DNA from: Synanceia verrucosa
Taxonomy: Eukaryota; Chordata; Actinopteri; Perciformes; Synanceiidae
NCBI GenBank assembly: GCA_029721515.1
Contig: CM056554.1
Location: 27,535,736-27,599,735, forward strand
Direction of reading: 5' to 3'
Length of the DNA stretch: 64,000 bases
Shown: positions 1-11,014 of the stretch, one piece after another
Layout: every line of letters starts with the position of its first letter
How positions within the stretch are numbered: the stretch's first letter is position 1
The notes under the pieces: model-generated
Seen by the model: only the letters and a program-made list of their open reading frames with translations
What the model was told of the DNA's origin: nothing
The model's database searches: none
Translations under genes and position numbers: made by a program

Positions 1-373
1 TGCAACATCTGTTTCTGTGGAATAAACTGATTTCTGGTGACTAATGCTGCTTTTAACTCCTTTCAGTTTGATGTCGACAGTGAAGGCTTTTGATTTGCCT
101 TGGACTTCTTGTGTTTTAGTCAGTTTTGTTACTTAGAGCAGGTTTAACACCGCTGACATTTAACAACGGCTACGAAAATAACTGAGTGACCTGATGAGGG
201 GTCAGCCATACTGGGAGCCTCCCTCCCAGTTAAAAAGGGTTCATAACCAGGGAAAACTTTAACAATAGCAACACGAAAAACACACACACTGCGGAGTAAA
301 CAACAAACAAACGACGGTGTGGCGTTCAGGTTCCACTGTGAAAAGTTTATCTTTAGCTCTGACAGAAACCCAC

Positions 374-503
374 CTCTGCCCGCTCCGGCTAAAGCGTTCA
401 CTGTTAACACGGCGATAAAAACCACCGCACACAAGATGATGACTACAATCCTGGGCAGGCTGACGTCCCTCATGTCGGCTGGTTCGCTGCTCCGACCCGT
501 CAA
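374..503 (-). CDS. Candidate first coding exon of a membrane protein (partial gene)
   Basis: The minus strand encodes a short polar leader (a Met at 503 and a second at 473) followed by one strongly hydrophobic segment of about 23 residues (core IVVIILCAVVFIAVLTVNA), which would act as a signal anchor or first transmembrane helix. The frame reaches a good donor (AGAG|GTGGGT, GT at 373-372) in phase 1, and downstream translation beyond it is not protein-like, so I end the exon at 374. The rest of the gene would lie beyond the left edge. It is on the same strand as C5orf22, downstream of it. I do not recognise the family. It could also be a chance ORF, although hydrophobic segment plus donor is more than chance usually gives. 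Confidence 0.4.
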
Positions 504-658
504 CTGCCTACTGCGAGCTAGCTTGTTGACTAGTTATCTCGTTAGCCTGTTAGCTTAGCTGTCACTGACCGTCCGTGCAGAGACGAACACAACAACACGT
601 TGACTCACTGATGCCTTCACGTGCTGTGGGTGACGCCCACAGCCTCAGAGGAAACGAT

Positions 659-2052
659 TATAAAACACTAAACTAAGAGCCGGAAACATGTTCAGAAAAT
701 AAAAACACGATAAAAAGACATTAAACTAAGAGCTGGAAACATGTTCAGAAAATAAAAACACGACAAAAAGACATTAAACTAAGAGCTGGAAACATGTTCA
801 GAAAAGAAAAACATAATAAAAAGACATTAAACTAAGAGCCGGAAACATGTTCAGAAAAGAAAAACATAATAAAAAGACATTAAACTAAGAGCTGGAAACA
901 TGTTCAGAAAAGAAAAACATAATAAAAAGACATTAAACTAAGAGCTGGAAACATGTTCAGAAAAGAAAAACACGATAAAAAGACATTAAACTAAGAGCTG
1001 GAAACATGTTCAGAAAATAAAAACACGACAAAAAGACATTAAACTAAGAGCTGGAAACATGTTCAGAAAAGAAAAACACGATAAAAAGACATTAAACTAA
1101 GAGCCGGAAACATGTTCAGAAAAGAAAAACAGGATAAAAAGACATTAAACTAAGAGCTGGAAACATGTTCAGAAAAGAAAAACATAATAAAAAGACATTA
1201 AACTAAGAGCCGGAAACATGTTCAGAAAAGAAAAACACGATAAAAAGACATTAAACTAAGAGCCGGAAACATGTTCAGAAAATAAAAACACGACAAAAAG
1301 ACATTAAACTAAGAGCTGGAAACATGTTCAGAAAAGAAAAACACGATAAAAAGACATTAAACTAAGAGCTGGAAACATGTTCAGAAAAGAAAAACATAAT
1401 AAAAAGACATTAAACTAAGAGCCGGAAACATGTTCAGAAAAGAAAAACACGATAAAAAGACATTAAACTAAGAGCTGGAAACATGTTCAGAAAAGAAAAA
1501 CATAATAAAAAGACATTAAACTAAGAGCCGGAAACATGTTCAGAAAAGAAAAACACGATAAAAAGACATTAAACTAAGAGCTGGAAACATGTTCAGAAAA
1601 GAAAAACACGACAAAAAGACATTAAACTAAGAGCTGGAAACATGTTCAGAAAAGAAAAACATAATAAAAAGACATTAAACTAAGAGCTGGAAACATGTTC
1701 AGAAAAGAAAAACATAATAAAAAGACATTAAACTAAGAGCCGGAAACATGTTCAGAAAAGAAAAACACGATAAAAAGACATTAAACTAAGAGCTGGAAAC
1801 ATGTTCAGAAAAGAAAAACACGACAAAAAGACATTAAACTAAGAGCTGGAAACATGTTCAGAAAAGAAAAACATAATAAAAAGACATTAAACTAAGAGCT
1901 GGAAACATGTTCAGAAAAGAAAAACATAATAAAAAGACATTAAACTAAGAGCCGGAAACATGTTCAGAAAAGAAAAACACGACAAAAAGACATTAAACTA
2001 AGAGCTGGAAACATGTTCAGAAAAGAAAAACACGATAAACTAAGTGCTGGAA
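659..2052. repeat. 53-bp tandem array (about 26 copies)
   Basis: A minisatellite with a 53-bp period, built on TAAGAGCTGGAAACATGTTC followed by an A-rich half. Copies are almost identical. They differ mainly at GAGCTGG/GAGCCGG, at AAAATAAAA/AAAAGAAAA, and at CACGATAA/CACGACAA/CATAATAA. The last copy decays into flanking AT-rich DNA near 2040. No long ORF is kept. Confidence 0.95.
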
Positions 2053-2159
2053 ATCAATATTTTTGATTTGAATGCATCCATTTTTGATAGTAATGATGTA
2101 GAAAGCTTTTGTTCACAGGAGATTTCTGATGCCTTTGCTGTAATGCTGTTCTCTAAATG

Positions 2160-2400
2160 TGCTTTCAATTAAATACGTGAAAGTGCTTTAAAAAATAATT
2201 CACTTTTTAATTTAATATGAGAACCTGCTTTAAAAAATAATACATTTTAATTTAATATGTGAATGCACTTTTAATATAACTCACTCATAGATAATAAGTG
2301 AAGGTACTTTAAAAGTAATGTCGTTTTTAATAAAATAAGTGAAAGTGATAATTCACTTTAAATTAAGTAAGGGAATGTGCTTTAGAAGATAATTCACTTA
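2160..2400. repeat. Degenerate AT-rich repeat (about 4 copies)
   Basis: Loosely repeated blocks of the form GTGAAAGTGCTTTAAAA then AATTCACTTTTTAATTTAAT, spaced about 60 bp apart, lie between the 53-bp and 25-bp arrays. They are diverged and have no coding potential. Confidence 0.55.
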
Positions 2401-2483
2401 AACGTCAACATATCCATGGATTGACATGATAGTTTATTATTTAGCAACTGTAAACAGTTCAGGCAGTCAATCCAGTCAGTACC

Positions 2484-5192
2484 TAGTGATAATACTTGTA
2501 CTAGTTACTAGTTATGATACTTGTACTAGTAACTATTGATAATACTTGTACTAGTTACTAGTTACTAGTGATAATACTTGTACTAGTTACTAGTGAAAAT
2601 ACTTATACTAGTTACTAGTTATAATACTTGTACTAGTTACTAGTGATAATACTTGTACTGGTTACTAGTGAAAATACTTATACTAGTTACTAGTTATAAT
2701 ACTTGTACTAGTTACTAGTGATAATACTTGTACTAGTTACTAGTGAAAATACTTATACTAGTTACTAGTTATAATACTTGTACTAGTTACTAGTGAAAAT
2801 ACTTATACTAGTTACTAGTTATAATACTTGTACTAGTTACTAGTGATAATACTTGTACTAGTTACTAGTGAAAATACTTATACTAGTTACTAGTTATAAT
2901 ACTTGTACTAGTTACTAGTGAAAATACTTATACTAGTTACTAGTTATAATACTTGTACTAGTTACTAGTGATAATACTTGTACTGGTTACTAGTGAAAAT
3001 ACTTATACTAGTTACTAGTTATAATACTTGTACTAGTTACTAGTGATAATACTTGTACTAGTTACTAGTGAAAATACTTATACTAGTTACTAGTTATAAT
3101 ACTTTGTACTAGTTACTAGTGAAAATACTTATACTAGTTACTAGTTATAATACTTGTACTAGTTACTAGTGATAATACTTGTACTAGTTACTAGTGAAAA
3201 TACTTATACTAGTTACTAGTTATAATACTTGTACTAGTTACTAGTGAAAATACTTATACTAGTTACTAGTGATAATACTTGTATTAGTTACTAAGGATAA
3301 TACTTGTACTAGTTACTAGTGATAATACTTGTACTAGTTACTGGTGATAATACTTGTATTAGTTACTAAGGATAATACTTGTACTAGTTACTAGTGATAA
3401 TACTTGTACTAGTCACTAGTTATAATATTTGTACTAGTTACTAGTGATAATACTTGTACTAGTTACTAGTGATAATACTTGTACTGGTTTCTAGTGATAA
3501 TACTTGTACTAGTTACTAGTTATAATATTTGTACTAGTTACTAGGGATAATAGTTGTACTAGTTACTAGTGATAATACTTGTACTGGTTTCTAGTGATAA
3601 TACGTGTACTAGTTACTAGTTATAATATTTGTACTAGTTACTAGGGACAATAGTTGTACTAGTTACTAGTGATAATACTTGTACTGGTTTCTAGTGATAA
3701 TACTTGTACTAGTTACCAGTTACTAGTGATAATACTTGTACTAGTTACTAGTTATAATACTTGTACTAGTTACTAGTGATAATACTTGTAGTAGTTACTA
3801 GTGATAATACATGTACTTGTTACTAGTGATAATACTTGTACTAGTTACTAGTGATAATACTTGTGCTAGATACTAGTTACTAATGATACTACTTGTACTA
3901 GTTACTAGTGATAATACTTGTACTAGGTACCAGTTACTAGTGATAATACTTGTACTAGTTACCAGTTGTACTAGTTACTAGTTATAATACTTGTACTAGT
4001 TACTAGGGATAATACTTGTACTAGTTACTAGTGATAATACTTGTACTAGGTAGCAGTTACTAGTTATAATACTTGTACTAGTTACTAGTGATAATACTTG
4101 TACTAGTTACTAGTGATAATACTTGTTCTAGTTACTAGTGATAATACTTGTACTAGTTACTAGTTATAATACTTGTACTAGTTACCAGTTATAATACTTG
4201 TACTAGTTACTAGTGATAATACGTGTACTAGTTACTAGTTATAATATTTGTACTAATTACTAGGGGTAATACTTGTACTGGTTACTAGTGATAATACTTG
4301 TACTAATTACCAGTTACTAGCGATAATACTTGTACTAGTTACTAGTGATAATACATGTACTTGTTACTAGTGATAATACTTGTAGTAGTTACTAGTTATA
4401 ATACGTGTACTAGTTACTAGTGATAATACTTGTACTAGTTACTTGTGATAATACTTGTACCAGTTACCAGTTACTAGTGATAATACTTGTTCTAGATACT
4501 AGTGATAATACACTAGGTACCAGTTACTAGTGATAATACTTGTACTAGTTACCAGTTACTAGTTATAATACTTGTACTAGTTACTAGTTATAATACTTGT
4601 ACTAGTTACTTGTGATAATACTTGTACTAGTTGCCAGTTACTAGTGATAATACTTGTTCTAGATACTAGTGATAATACACTAGGTACCAGTTACTAGTGA
4701 TAATACTTGTACTAGTTACCAGTTACTAGTTATAATACTTGTACTAGTTACTAGTTATAATAATTGTACTAATTACTATTGATAATACTTATACTAGTTA
4801 CTAGTGATAATACTTGTACTAGTTACTAGTGATAATACTTGTACTAGTTACCAGTTACTAGTCATAATACTTGTACTAGTTACTAGTGATAATACTTGTA
4901 CTAGTTACCAGTTACTAGTCATAATACTTGTACTAGTTACTAGTGATAATACTTGTACTCGTTACTAGGGATAATAATTGTACTAGTTACTAGTGATAAT
5001 GCTTGTACTAGTTAGTAGTTACTAGGGATAGTGCTTGTACTAGTTACTAGTGATAATGCTTGTACTAGTTACTAGGGATAATAATTGTACTAGTTACTAG
5101 TGATAATGCTTGTACTAGTTAGTAGTTACTAGGGATAGTGCTTGTACTAGTTACTAGTGATAATGCTTGTACTAGTTACTAGGGATAATACT
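2484..5192. repeat. 25-bp tandem array, ACTAGT-rich (about 100 copies)
   Basis: The unit is GATAATACTTGTACTAGT followed by TACTAGT, 25 bp. The first base triplet varies (GATAAT, TATAAT, GAAAAT) and so does CTTGTA/CTTATA. From about 2500 to 3290 these variants alternate in a fixed order, giving a higher-order period of 75-100 bp. After 3290 the order becomes irregular, with insertions of an extra ACCAGTTACTAGT half. ACTAGTTACTAGT is almost self-complementary, so each unit can form a small hairpin. No coding content. Confidence 0.95.
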
Positions 5193-5957
5193 TGATGACT
5201 TGTTATTGGAACATAACTTTAGGACCGTCTCTGTCACCATATTTGCTCTCAGTTATGAAAAGTAAAGTTCTGTAATAAATCACCTTTGACTCCTTGGATG
5301 CTGCCGATCATCTCTGTGAAACTACTAGAAATATATAAACTATAATATATACATATACGTAAATATATATATATGTTTGAAGAAGAGGAGTTCAGGTCAG
5401 ACTGAGGATGAAAAGGCAGAAGAATATCTTGGCCTCTGCTGCTTCCATTCTTTAGAAATATTGTGTACTCGTATAGTCAATCACTGGAATGCCCTTCAAT
5501 ATTTCATACCAATGTGTTTCTAATGTTAAGACGAGGGAAGAATTTATTCTAGAGGTGTATCGTGTACTCAGACTATTTTCACCACTCTAACACCATCAAA
5601 TATAGATCTTCAAGTTCATTTTGATTCCACCTGACTGCATTATTCATTTGCTGCTCCATGTTTGAATAAAATCATCTAACAGTTGTTCTTCATTATGAGA
5701 AGATGCTTTGATTTTCTACTGGAGCTGTCATCACATTTACATTTATATGGGTACAGTCATATCATGCCTGAATGAAGACGAGGGACAAACATCAGATATT
5801 TGTTCTGTGCTGATGTGAGCGTGCCTTGAAGCTGTCATCATGTATTACACCATGGAAACGTTCAAATTCATCAATAAACCCAGATAAGTCTCTGAGCAGC
5901 CAAGCTGTATGACCAGTGACAGAGCTTACCACTGCCAAGCATCCTCTGCTTTGTGGT
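5193..5957. other. Non-repetitive stretch, no gene seen
   Basis: Ordinary AT-rich sequence with a short TATA-rich patch at about 5340-5370. I see no ORF, splice-framed exon, RNA gene or recognisable transposon here. Confidence 0.5.
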
Positions 5958-5962
5958 CTATT
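5958..5962. repeat. Target-site duplication CTATT, left copy
   Basis: The five bases immediately before the left LTR equal those immediately after the right LTR. Confidence 0.9.
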
Positions 5963-6433
5963 TGTGGTGGTTTTGTTTTTGTTCTGCTTTTATTTTGTTA
6001 ACTTGGTTTCCTGTATGTGGTTGTGTTGGTCAACTGTATTTTGTCCCCGGAGGTACCCTTCCCCCCCGCAGCATTGAGGAGTGATTGGACTCACCTGTTC
6101 CTGCTTTTCCCATCAAGCCTGCCTACTTAAGATCTGCAAAGACACTCCTCAGTGCCAGAGTATCCAGTTTACCCCCGTGGTATCTACCAGGCTGTTTATC
6201 TCTCGCTTTGTATTTTTTGTTCGGTACTAGTGATCACCCGTGACTCTTTTGCACTCACCTGTGTTTTTTCTCATGGTTTTTCCAGTGCCTCCCGTCCTTC
6301 TCACAGCTCAGCACTTCCCAGCATTTTTTCCTGGCCTCCTGGATTCCCTTGTTTATTACTCATTGTAAATAAAGACTCTGCTGTTACTGGCACCTAATCC
6401 GCTCTTGGGTCTCCTTATTCCCTACATGCCACA
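5963..6433 (+). repeat. Left LTR of chromovirus 1 (471 bp)
   Basis: TG...CA ends. It contains a TATA-like CTTAAG, a predicted mRNA start near 6152-6154, and an AATAAA at 6368-6373. It is 205 bp longer than the right LTR, because the right copy lacks the stretch between GCCAGAG and TGTAAATAAA. Confidence 0.93.
6124..6163 (+). promoter_or_regulatory. LTR promoter and self-priming 5' end
   Basis: TACTTAAG at 6124-6131 lies about 28-30 bp before GCCAGAGTAT (6154-6163). That 10-mer is the exact reverse complement of the primer site just inside the element, so the TATA-to-start spacing fits transcription beginning at the self-primer. This is inference from spacing and complementarity. Confidence 0.6.
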
Positions 6434-6435
6434 GA

Positions 6436-6445
6436 ATACTCTGGC
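6436..6445 (+). promoter_or_regulatory. Primer binding site, self-priming type
   Basis: ATACTCTGGC starts two bases after the LTR, where a primer site is expected. It does not begin with the TGG that pairs with a tRNA CCA end. It pairs perfectly over 10 bases with GCCAGAGTAT in the LTR, as in the Tf1/sushi group, where the mRNA 5' end is the primer. Confidence 0.65.
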
Positions 6446-6449
6446 CTGC

Positions 6450-7430
6450 ATGGACCCAGCGGACCCGGATCCCTTTATTAAAACTGCCGTCGCTCGACAA
6501 GGAGCACTATTGGGCCAACATGACCCAATAGTGACCCTTCAGTCACTCAACCTTACGATCGCCACATTCTCCGAACGACTCCTGCTCCCTGCACCCAGCA
6601 CCCCTATTGTGCTCTCCTCTTCTACCCCACCTGCATCTCCAGCACCTTGCCCTTCCCCCAGCAGCCCGCACCGAGAGCCCCTCGTCCCCACTCAGGAGCC
6701 CCTTACTGGTGAGATAGGGGAGGCCCACAAGTTCGTTTTACGATGCTCCCTAGTCTTTGATCTACAGCCCCTTAGCTACCCTTCCGACAGAGCTGAAATA
6801 GCGTTTGCTATTAATTTACTTCGGGGTAGAGCCATCCAGTGGGCTACGGCTTTGTGGGATCCCCCATTCTGTCTTCTTTTAGTAATTTCTCCAGCAAGCT
6901 ATGCAGGGTTTTCGATCATCCCCTGCAGGGCCAAGAGGCAGCTAAACGTTTGTTTTCCCTCACTCAAGGAGCTAGGTCCGTGGCAGATTTCTCTATCGAC
7001 TTTAGGATTGCTGCTGCAGAGAGCGGGGGGAGTTTGAATTAAAGGGGTTTTTTCTTAGGAATCTTTCCAGTGAACTTAAAAATGAGCTAGCTTCACGAGA
7101 CGAACCTGATTCTTTGGAATCTTTGATTTGTCTTGCCATCCGCATTGACAATAGGCTTAGAGAGAGACAGAGGGAGAGATCACAGAATAGTTTCTCTCGA
7201 GGTCACCCACCAGCCCTTCTGTCTCCTCCTCTACCATCTCCGGTTCCCACAACCTCCAGCTCTCCTCCGGAGGAGCCTATGCAGGTACGCCTACATCCCA
7301 GTGAAAGACAACGTCTGATCAACCTAAGGTTATGCATCTACTGTGGCCAGGCGGGTCACCTCCTGGTTTCATGTCCCCTGACGTTAAAAGGCCAGGCTCA
7401 CCAGGGAAAGAGAGCATCCTGGTGAGTCTG
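6450..7430 (+). pseudogene. gag remnant of chromovirus 1
   Basis: Starts MDPADPDP, the usual opening of fish chromovirus Gag, then a Pro/Ser-rich linker and a capsid-like region. The frame breaks around 6840-7040, where the capsid continues in a second frame and then a third. The third frame (7114-7425) ends with one CCHC knuckle (CIYCGQAGHLLVSC, about 7338-7380). Gag would bind and package the element RNA. At least two frameshifts make this copy non-functional. Confidence 0.8.
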
Positions 7431-8936
7431 AATTCCTCGTCTGCTAGCTCTCCTGCCCGTCTAACTGTTCATGCCTGCCTCCTCTGGAGGGGTGAATCTC
7501 TGCCCCTGAAGGCCTTAATTGACTCTGGAGCAGATGAGAATTTCATTCATGACGATCTGGCTCGCCAACTCAATCTCACCTTAGAGGCCCTAACCGTCCC
7601 TAGAAGCGTCACTGCTCTTGATGGTAGACTTATTGCCCAAGTCAAATACCGTACCGCCCCAGTCACCCTCATCATTTCTGGCAACCATAGAAAGGACCTG
7701 CAGTTGTTTATCATTCCCTCACCTCATGCGCCCCTGGTTTTAGGTCTCCCCTGGTTATTACTTCACAACCCTCAAATTGACTGGAGGGCTGCCAGCATCA
7801 CTAACTGGAGTCCTCACGGTTTGCATTCTGCTAATCCTTTCACTCGGCGCTCTCCAGTGATGCCTCCTCCTCCAGACCTCTCCTCGGTTCCTCCAGAGTA
7901 CCACGACTTGGCCCCTGTCTCTAGCAAGGAGCTCGCTCTCTCTCTTCCTCCACATCGCCCCTATGACTGCACCATAGACCTCCTCCTGGGGGCTCCACTC
8001 TCCTCTAGTCGCTTGTACAACCTTTCTCGCCCTGAGAAAGAGGCCCTGGAGACTTACATCCAGGATTCTTTGGCCTCGGTACTCATTCGATCCTCTTCCT
8101 CCCCTCTTGGGGCAGATTTCTTCTTTGTCAAAAAAAAAGAAGATGCCTCACTTCGTCCCTGCATCGACTTCCGTGTCTTAAACGACATCACCATTAAAAA
8201 CAAGTACTCACTCCTGCTCATTGATCCCTCTTTCGAGCCCCTCTGTTCCGCCACCCTCTTCTCCAAGCTCAATCTCCGGAATGCCTACCACCTCATCCGG
8301 ATCAGAGATGAGTGGAAGATTGCTTTCAACACTCCTCTAGGTCATTTTGAATACCTGGTGATGCCTTTTGGTCTCATGAATGCCCCTGCTGTATTCCAGG
8401 CCCTCATTAATGATGTTCTGCGCGACATGCTTAACAGCTTTGTTTTTGTCTGTCTAGATGATATTTTGATTTTTTCACACACCCTTGAGGAGCATAAGCA
8501 ACATGTCCGTCTATTCCTCCAGAGACTTCCAGAAAATAAATTGTATGTTAAACCAGAGAAATGTGAGTTTCATTCCCCTTCAGTCAGCTTTCTTGGTTAT
8601 GTTATCGCCAAGGGCCAGCTCCAACCCGAACCCGTCAAGATTCAAGCCGTAACCAGCTGGCCCACTCCCACGACTCGTAAGGAGCTACAGAGATTCCTGG
8701 GCTTCGTTAATTTCTACAGACGCTTCATCCGGGACTACAGCAAGGTAGCTGCCCCCATGACCAAACTCACATCTCCCAGCTCCCCCTTTCGGTCGTCACC
8801 AGAGGCTCACCAGGCTTTCACTCGTCTTAAGGAGCTGTTTACCTCTGCCCCTGTGCTCAAACACCCCGACTCCTGTCTGCAGTTTGTAGTGGAGGTGGAT
8901 GCTTCGGACACCGGTGCTAGTGCGGTATTATCCTAA
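7332..8936 (+). pseudogene. Protease, reverse transcriptase and start of RNase H, chromovirus 1
   Basis: An open frame of 534 codons. It contains the aspartic protease motif LIDSGADENF (near residue 63), then the reverse transcriptase palm, ending in the first RNase H motif EVDASDTGAS and a TAA. Two catalytic positions are altered. The motif A aspartate, normally in a KLDLR context, is Asn (KLNLRNAY, about 8265-8290). The YxDD box reads CLDD (about 8450-8465), keeping both aspartates but losing the aromatic residue. The usual Glu-Gly before DEWK is also missing. The protein should not polymerise DNA. The long ORF reflects recent decay, not selection. Confidence 0.88.
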
Positions 8937-9500
8937 CAGGATCCTCAAACAAACAAACTGCATCCCTGCGCTTTTTTTTTCTCGCCGGCTGTCCCCTGCA
9001 GAGAGGAATTATGATGTGGGAAACCGGGGGTTGCTGGCTGTTGTCTGGGCTTTACAGGAGTGGAGGCACTGGCTCAAAGGTACCACTGTTCCTTTTTTAA
9101 TCTGGACTGATCACAAGAATTTAGCCTACCTACGCTCAGCCAAGAGGCTTAATCCTCGCCAGGCCAGATGGGCACTATTTTTGAGTCGATTCAACTTCAC
9201 CCTCTCCTATCGCCCAGGTTCCAGCAACACTAAACCCGACGCCTTGTCATGGCCTCACTCCCCTCCTTCAGACCCGGAGACCCTGGTCCTCAACCTCCCC
9301 CCTCTTTGCTTCGCTGGCATGGCATCCTGGGAGATCGAATCCCTCATTCAGAGGCCTCAAGCTCAGCAACCTGATCCAGGTACAGGACCTCCCAACCGGA
9401 GGTTTGTGCCAGACTCGGTCCGCTCTCAAGTTCTCCAGTGGGCTCACACTTTGAAACTCACATGTCACCCCAGCTTCCATAGAACTCTCCAGTTTCTCTG
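8937..9500 (+). pseudogene. RNase H and integrase zinc-binding region, chromovirus 1
   Basis: After the TAA at about 8934, homology continues through RNase H (FFSRRLSPAERNYDVGNR, TDHKNLAYLRSAKRL), with a frame change in a run of eight T at about 8973. The tether region then leads to the start of the HHCC integrase domain (WAHTLKLTCHPSFHR). That domain is cut by a frameshift at about 9500; its C-x2-C half (ACSVCARGK) is in another frame near 9560. Confidence 0.8.
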
Positions 9501-10246
9501 TTGAAATGTTTCTGGTGGCCCAACATGAATCAAGACACCCGGAGATTAGTGGCCGCCTGCTCTGTCTGTGCCCGGGGTAAAGCCTCCCATCAGTCTCTTG
9601 CGCTTGTCTGTTGCGCCCACTGCCCATCCCTAGTTGTCCCTGGTCTCACATCGCCCTGGACTTTGTGACCAGTCTTCCTCCATCTGAAGGTAACACAGTC
9701 ATTCTCACTATAATCGATCGCTTCTCTAAAACTGTTCACTACGTGCCTCTCCCTAAGTTGCCTTCTGCTCTAGAGACAGCCCGTCTCCTAATAAACCATG
9801 TTTTCAAGCTCCACGGGATTCCCCTCGATGTGGCGTCAGATCGGGGTCCCCAGTTTGCTTCTCAGGTTTGGAGGGAGTTCTGCAGGGCTGTGGGTGCTAC
9901 GGTTAGCCTCTCCTCCGGCTATCACCCCCAGAACAATGGTCAGACAGAGCGTGCCAACCAAAATCTCGAATCTGCTCTACGCTGTGTTGCGGCTCATCAC
10001 CCGGTCTCCTTGAGTACTCAGCTTCCATGGATTGAGTATGCCCATAACTCCCTCGTCTGCTCAGCCACAGGTACATCCCCGTTCATGTGCTTCCTAGGCT
10101 ATCAACCACCTCTTTTCCCGGAACAAGAGGCAGCGGTGGCGGTTCCCTCAGTAAAAGAACATCTCCGGCGTGTGCGGGAGGTGTGGAGGTCCGCTAGGGC
10201 AGCTCTCTCGCGCACCGCAGAGAGAAATATATATATAAATAAATAA
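9500..10246 (+). pseudogene. Integrase catalytic core, chromovirus 1
   Basis: The catalytic core from 9611 keeps the three acidic residues: ALDFVTSLPP, SDRGPQF and GQTERANQN. There are 35 residues between the second Asp and the Glu, the standard DD35E spacing. The frame ends at 10246, where an expanded (TA)n-like ATATATATAAATAAATAA run has destroyed the reading frame. Beyond it, fragments of the C-terminal integrase domain continue to the chromodomain. Confidence 0.85.
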
Positions 10247-10355
10247 TTCCCCTGCTCTTGTTTACCGTCCCGGCCAGAGGGTGTGGTTGTCATAGCGTGA
10301 TCTCCCCCTGGAGGTCGAGTCACGTAAGCTAACCCCCCCCACACTCCCCCGCTTT

Positions 10356-10727
10356 GTGGGCCCATTTGAGATTTTAAAGATCATTAACCCCTCTGTTGTC
10401 AAACTCAAGCTTCCCGACTCTGTGAAGATCCATCCCTCATTCCACATTTCCCTTTTAAAGCCCGTTAACACCTGTGAGCTCTCCGCTCCGGCTGTCGCCC
10501 CTCCACCCCCCCGGCTCATCGATGGTCATCCTGCATTCACCGTCTCCCGCATCCTGGATGTCCGCCCCCGTGGGAAGGGATTCCAATACTTAGTTGACTG
10601 GGAGGGGTATGGCCCCGAGGAGCGCTCCTGGATTTCTAGGGGCCTGATCCTGGACGACGCTCTCCTCCGGGACTTCTATGTGGCGCATCCAGACAGGCCC
10701 GGTGGACCGCCAGGAGGCGTTCATTGA
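10356..10727 (+). pseudogene. Integrase C-terminal domain and chromodomain, chromovirus 1
   Basis: Begins GPFEILKIINP and HPSFHISLLKP, the GPF/Y-type integrase tail. It ends with a chromodomain (FTVSRILDVRPRGKGF, YLVDWEGYGPEERSW), which in chromoviruses directs integration to marked chromatin. The stop codon is immediately followed by a run of G that serves as polypurine tract. The upstream frame is broken, so this piece is not translated with the rest of Pol. Confidence 0.88.
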
Positions 10728-10743
10728 GGGGGGGGGGGGGTAC
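10728..10743 (+). promoter_or_regulatory. Polypurine tract, chromovirus 1
   Basis: GGGG-rich purine run immediately upstream of the right LTR; the expected primer site for plus-strand DNA synthesis. Confidence 0.75.
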
Positions 10744-11009
10744 TGTGGTGGTTTTGTTTTTGTTCTACTTTTATTTTGTTAACTTGGTTTCCTGTATATG
10801 GTTGTGTTGGTTAACTTTATTTTGTCCCCGGAGGTACCCCCCCCGCGGCACTGAGGAGTGATTGGACTCACCTGTTCCTGCTTTGCCCATCAAGCCTGTC
10901 TACTTAAGTTCTGCAGAGACACTCCTCAGTGCCAGAGCGTTGTAAATAAAGACTCTGCTTTTACCTGCACCTAATCCGCTCTTGGTCCCCTTATTCCCTA
11001 CACGCCACA
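10744..11009 (+). repeat. Right LTR of chromovirus 1 (266 bp, internally deleted)
   Basis: Same ends as the left LTR and high identity, but 205 bp are missing right after GCCAGAG (10931-10937), up to the TGTAAATAAA polyadenylation region. Confidence 0.93.
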
Positions 11010-11014
11010 CTATT
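11010..11014. repeat. Target-site duplication CTATT, right copy
   Basis: Matches 5958-5962 and dates from the insertion of the chromovirus. Confidence 0.9.

Larger units (their letters stand above)
5963..11009 (+). mobile_element. Ty3/Gypsy chromovirus, both LTRs present, coding region decayed
   Basis: A 5,047-bp LTR retrotransposon on the plus strand. The LTRs begin TGTGGTGG and end GCCACA, and the element is flanked by a perfect 5-bp duplication CTATT (5958-5962 and 11010-11014), the length expected for Gypsy integrases. Order: LTR, self-priming site, gag with a CCHC knuckle, protease, reverse transcriptase, RNase H, integrase, chromodomain, G-rich polypurine tract, LTR. The integrase-then-chromodomain order marks the chromovirus group. 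Frameshifts, a stop after RNase H motif 1, and altered reverse transcriptase active-site residues show it is dead. It lies 650 bp downstream of C5orf22, in the opposite orientation. Confidence 0.95.
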
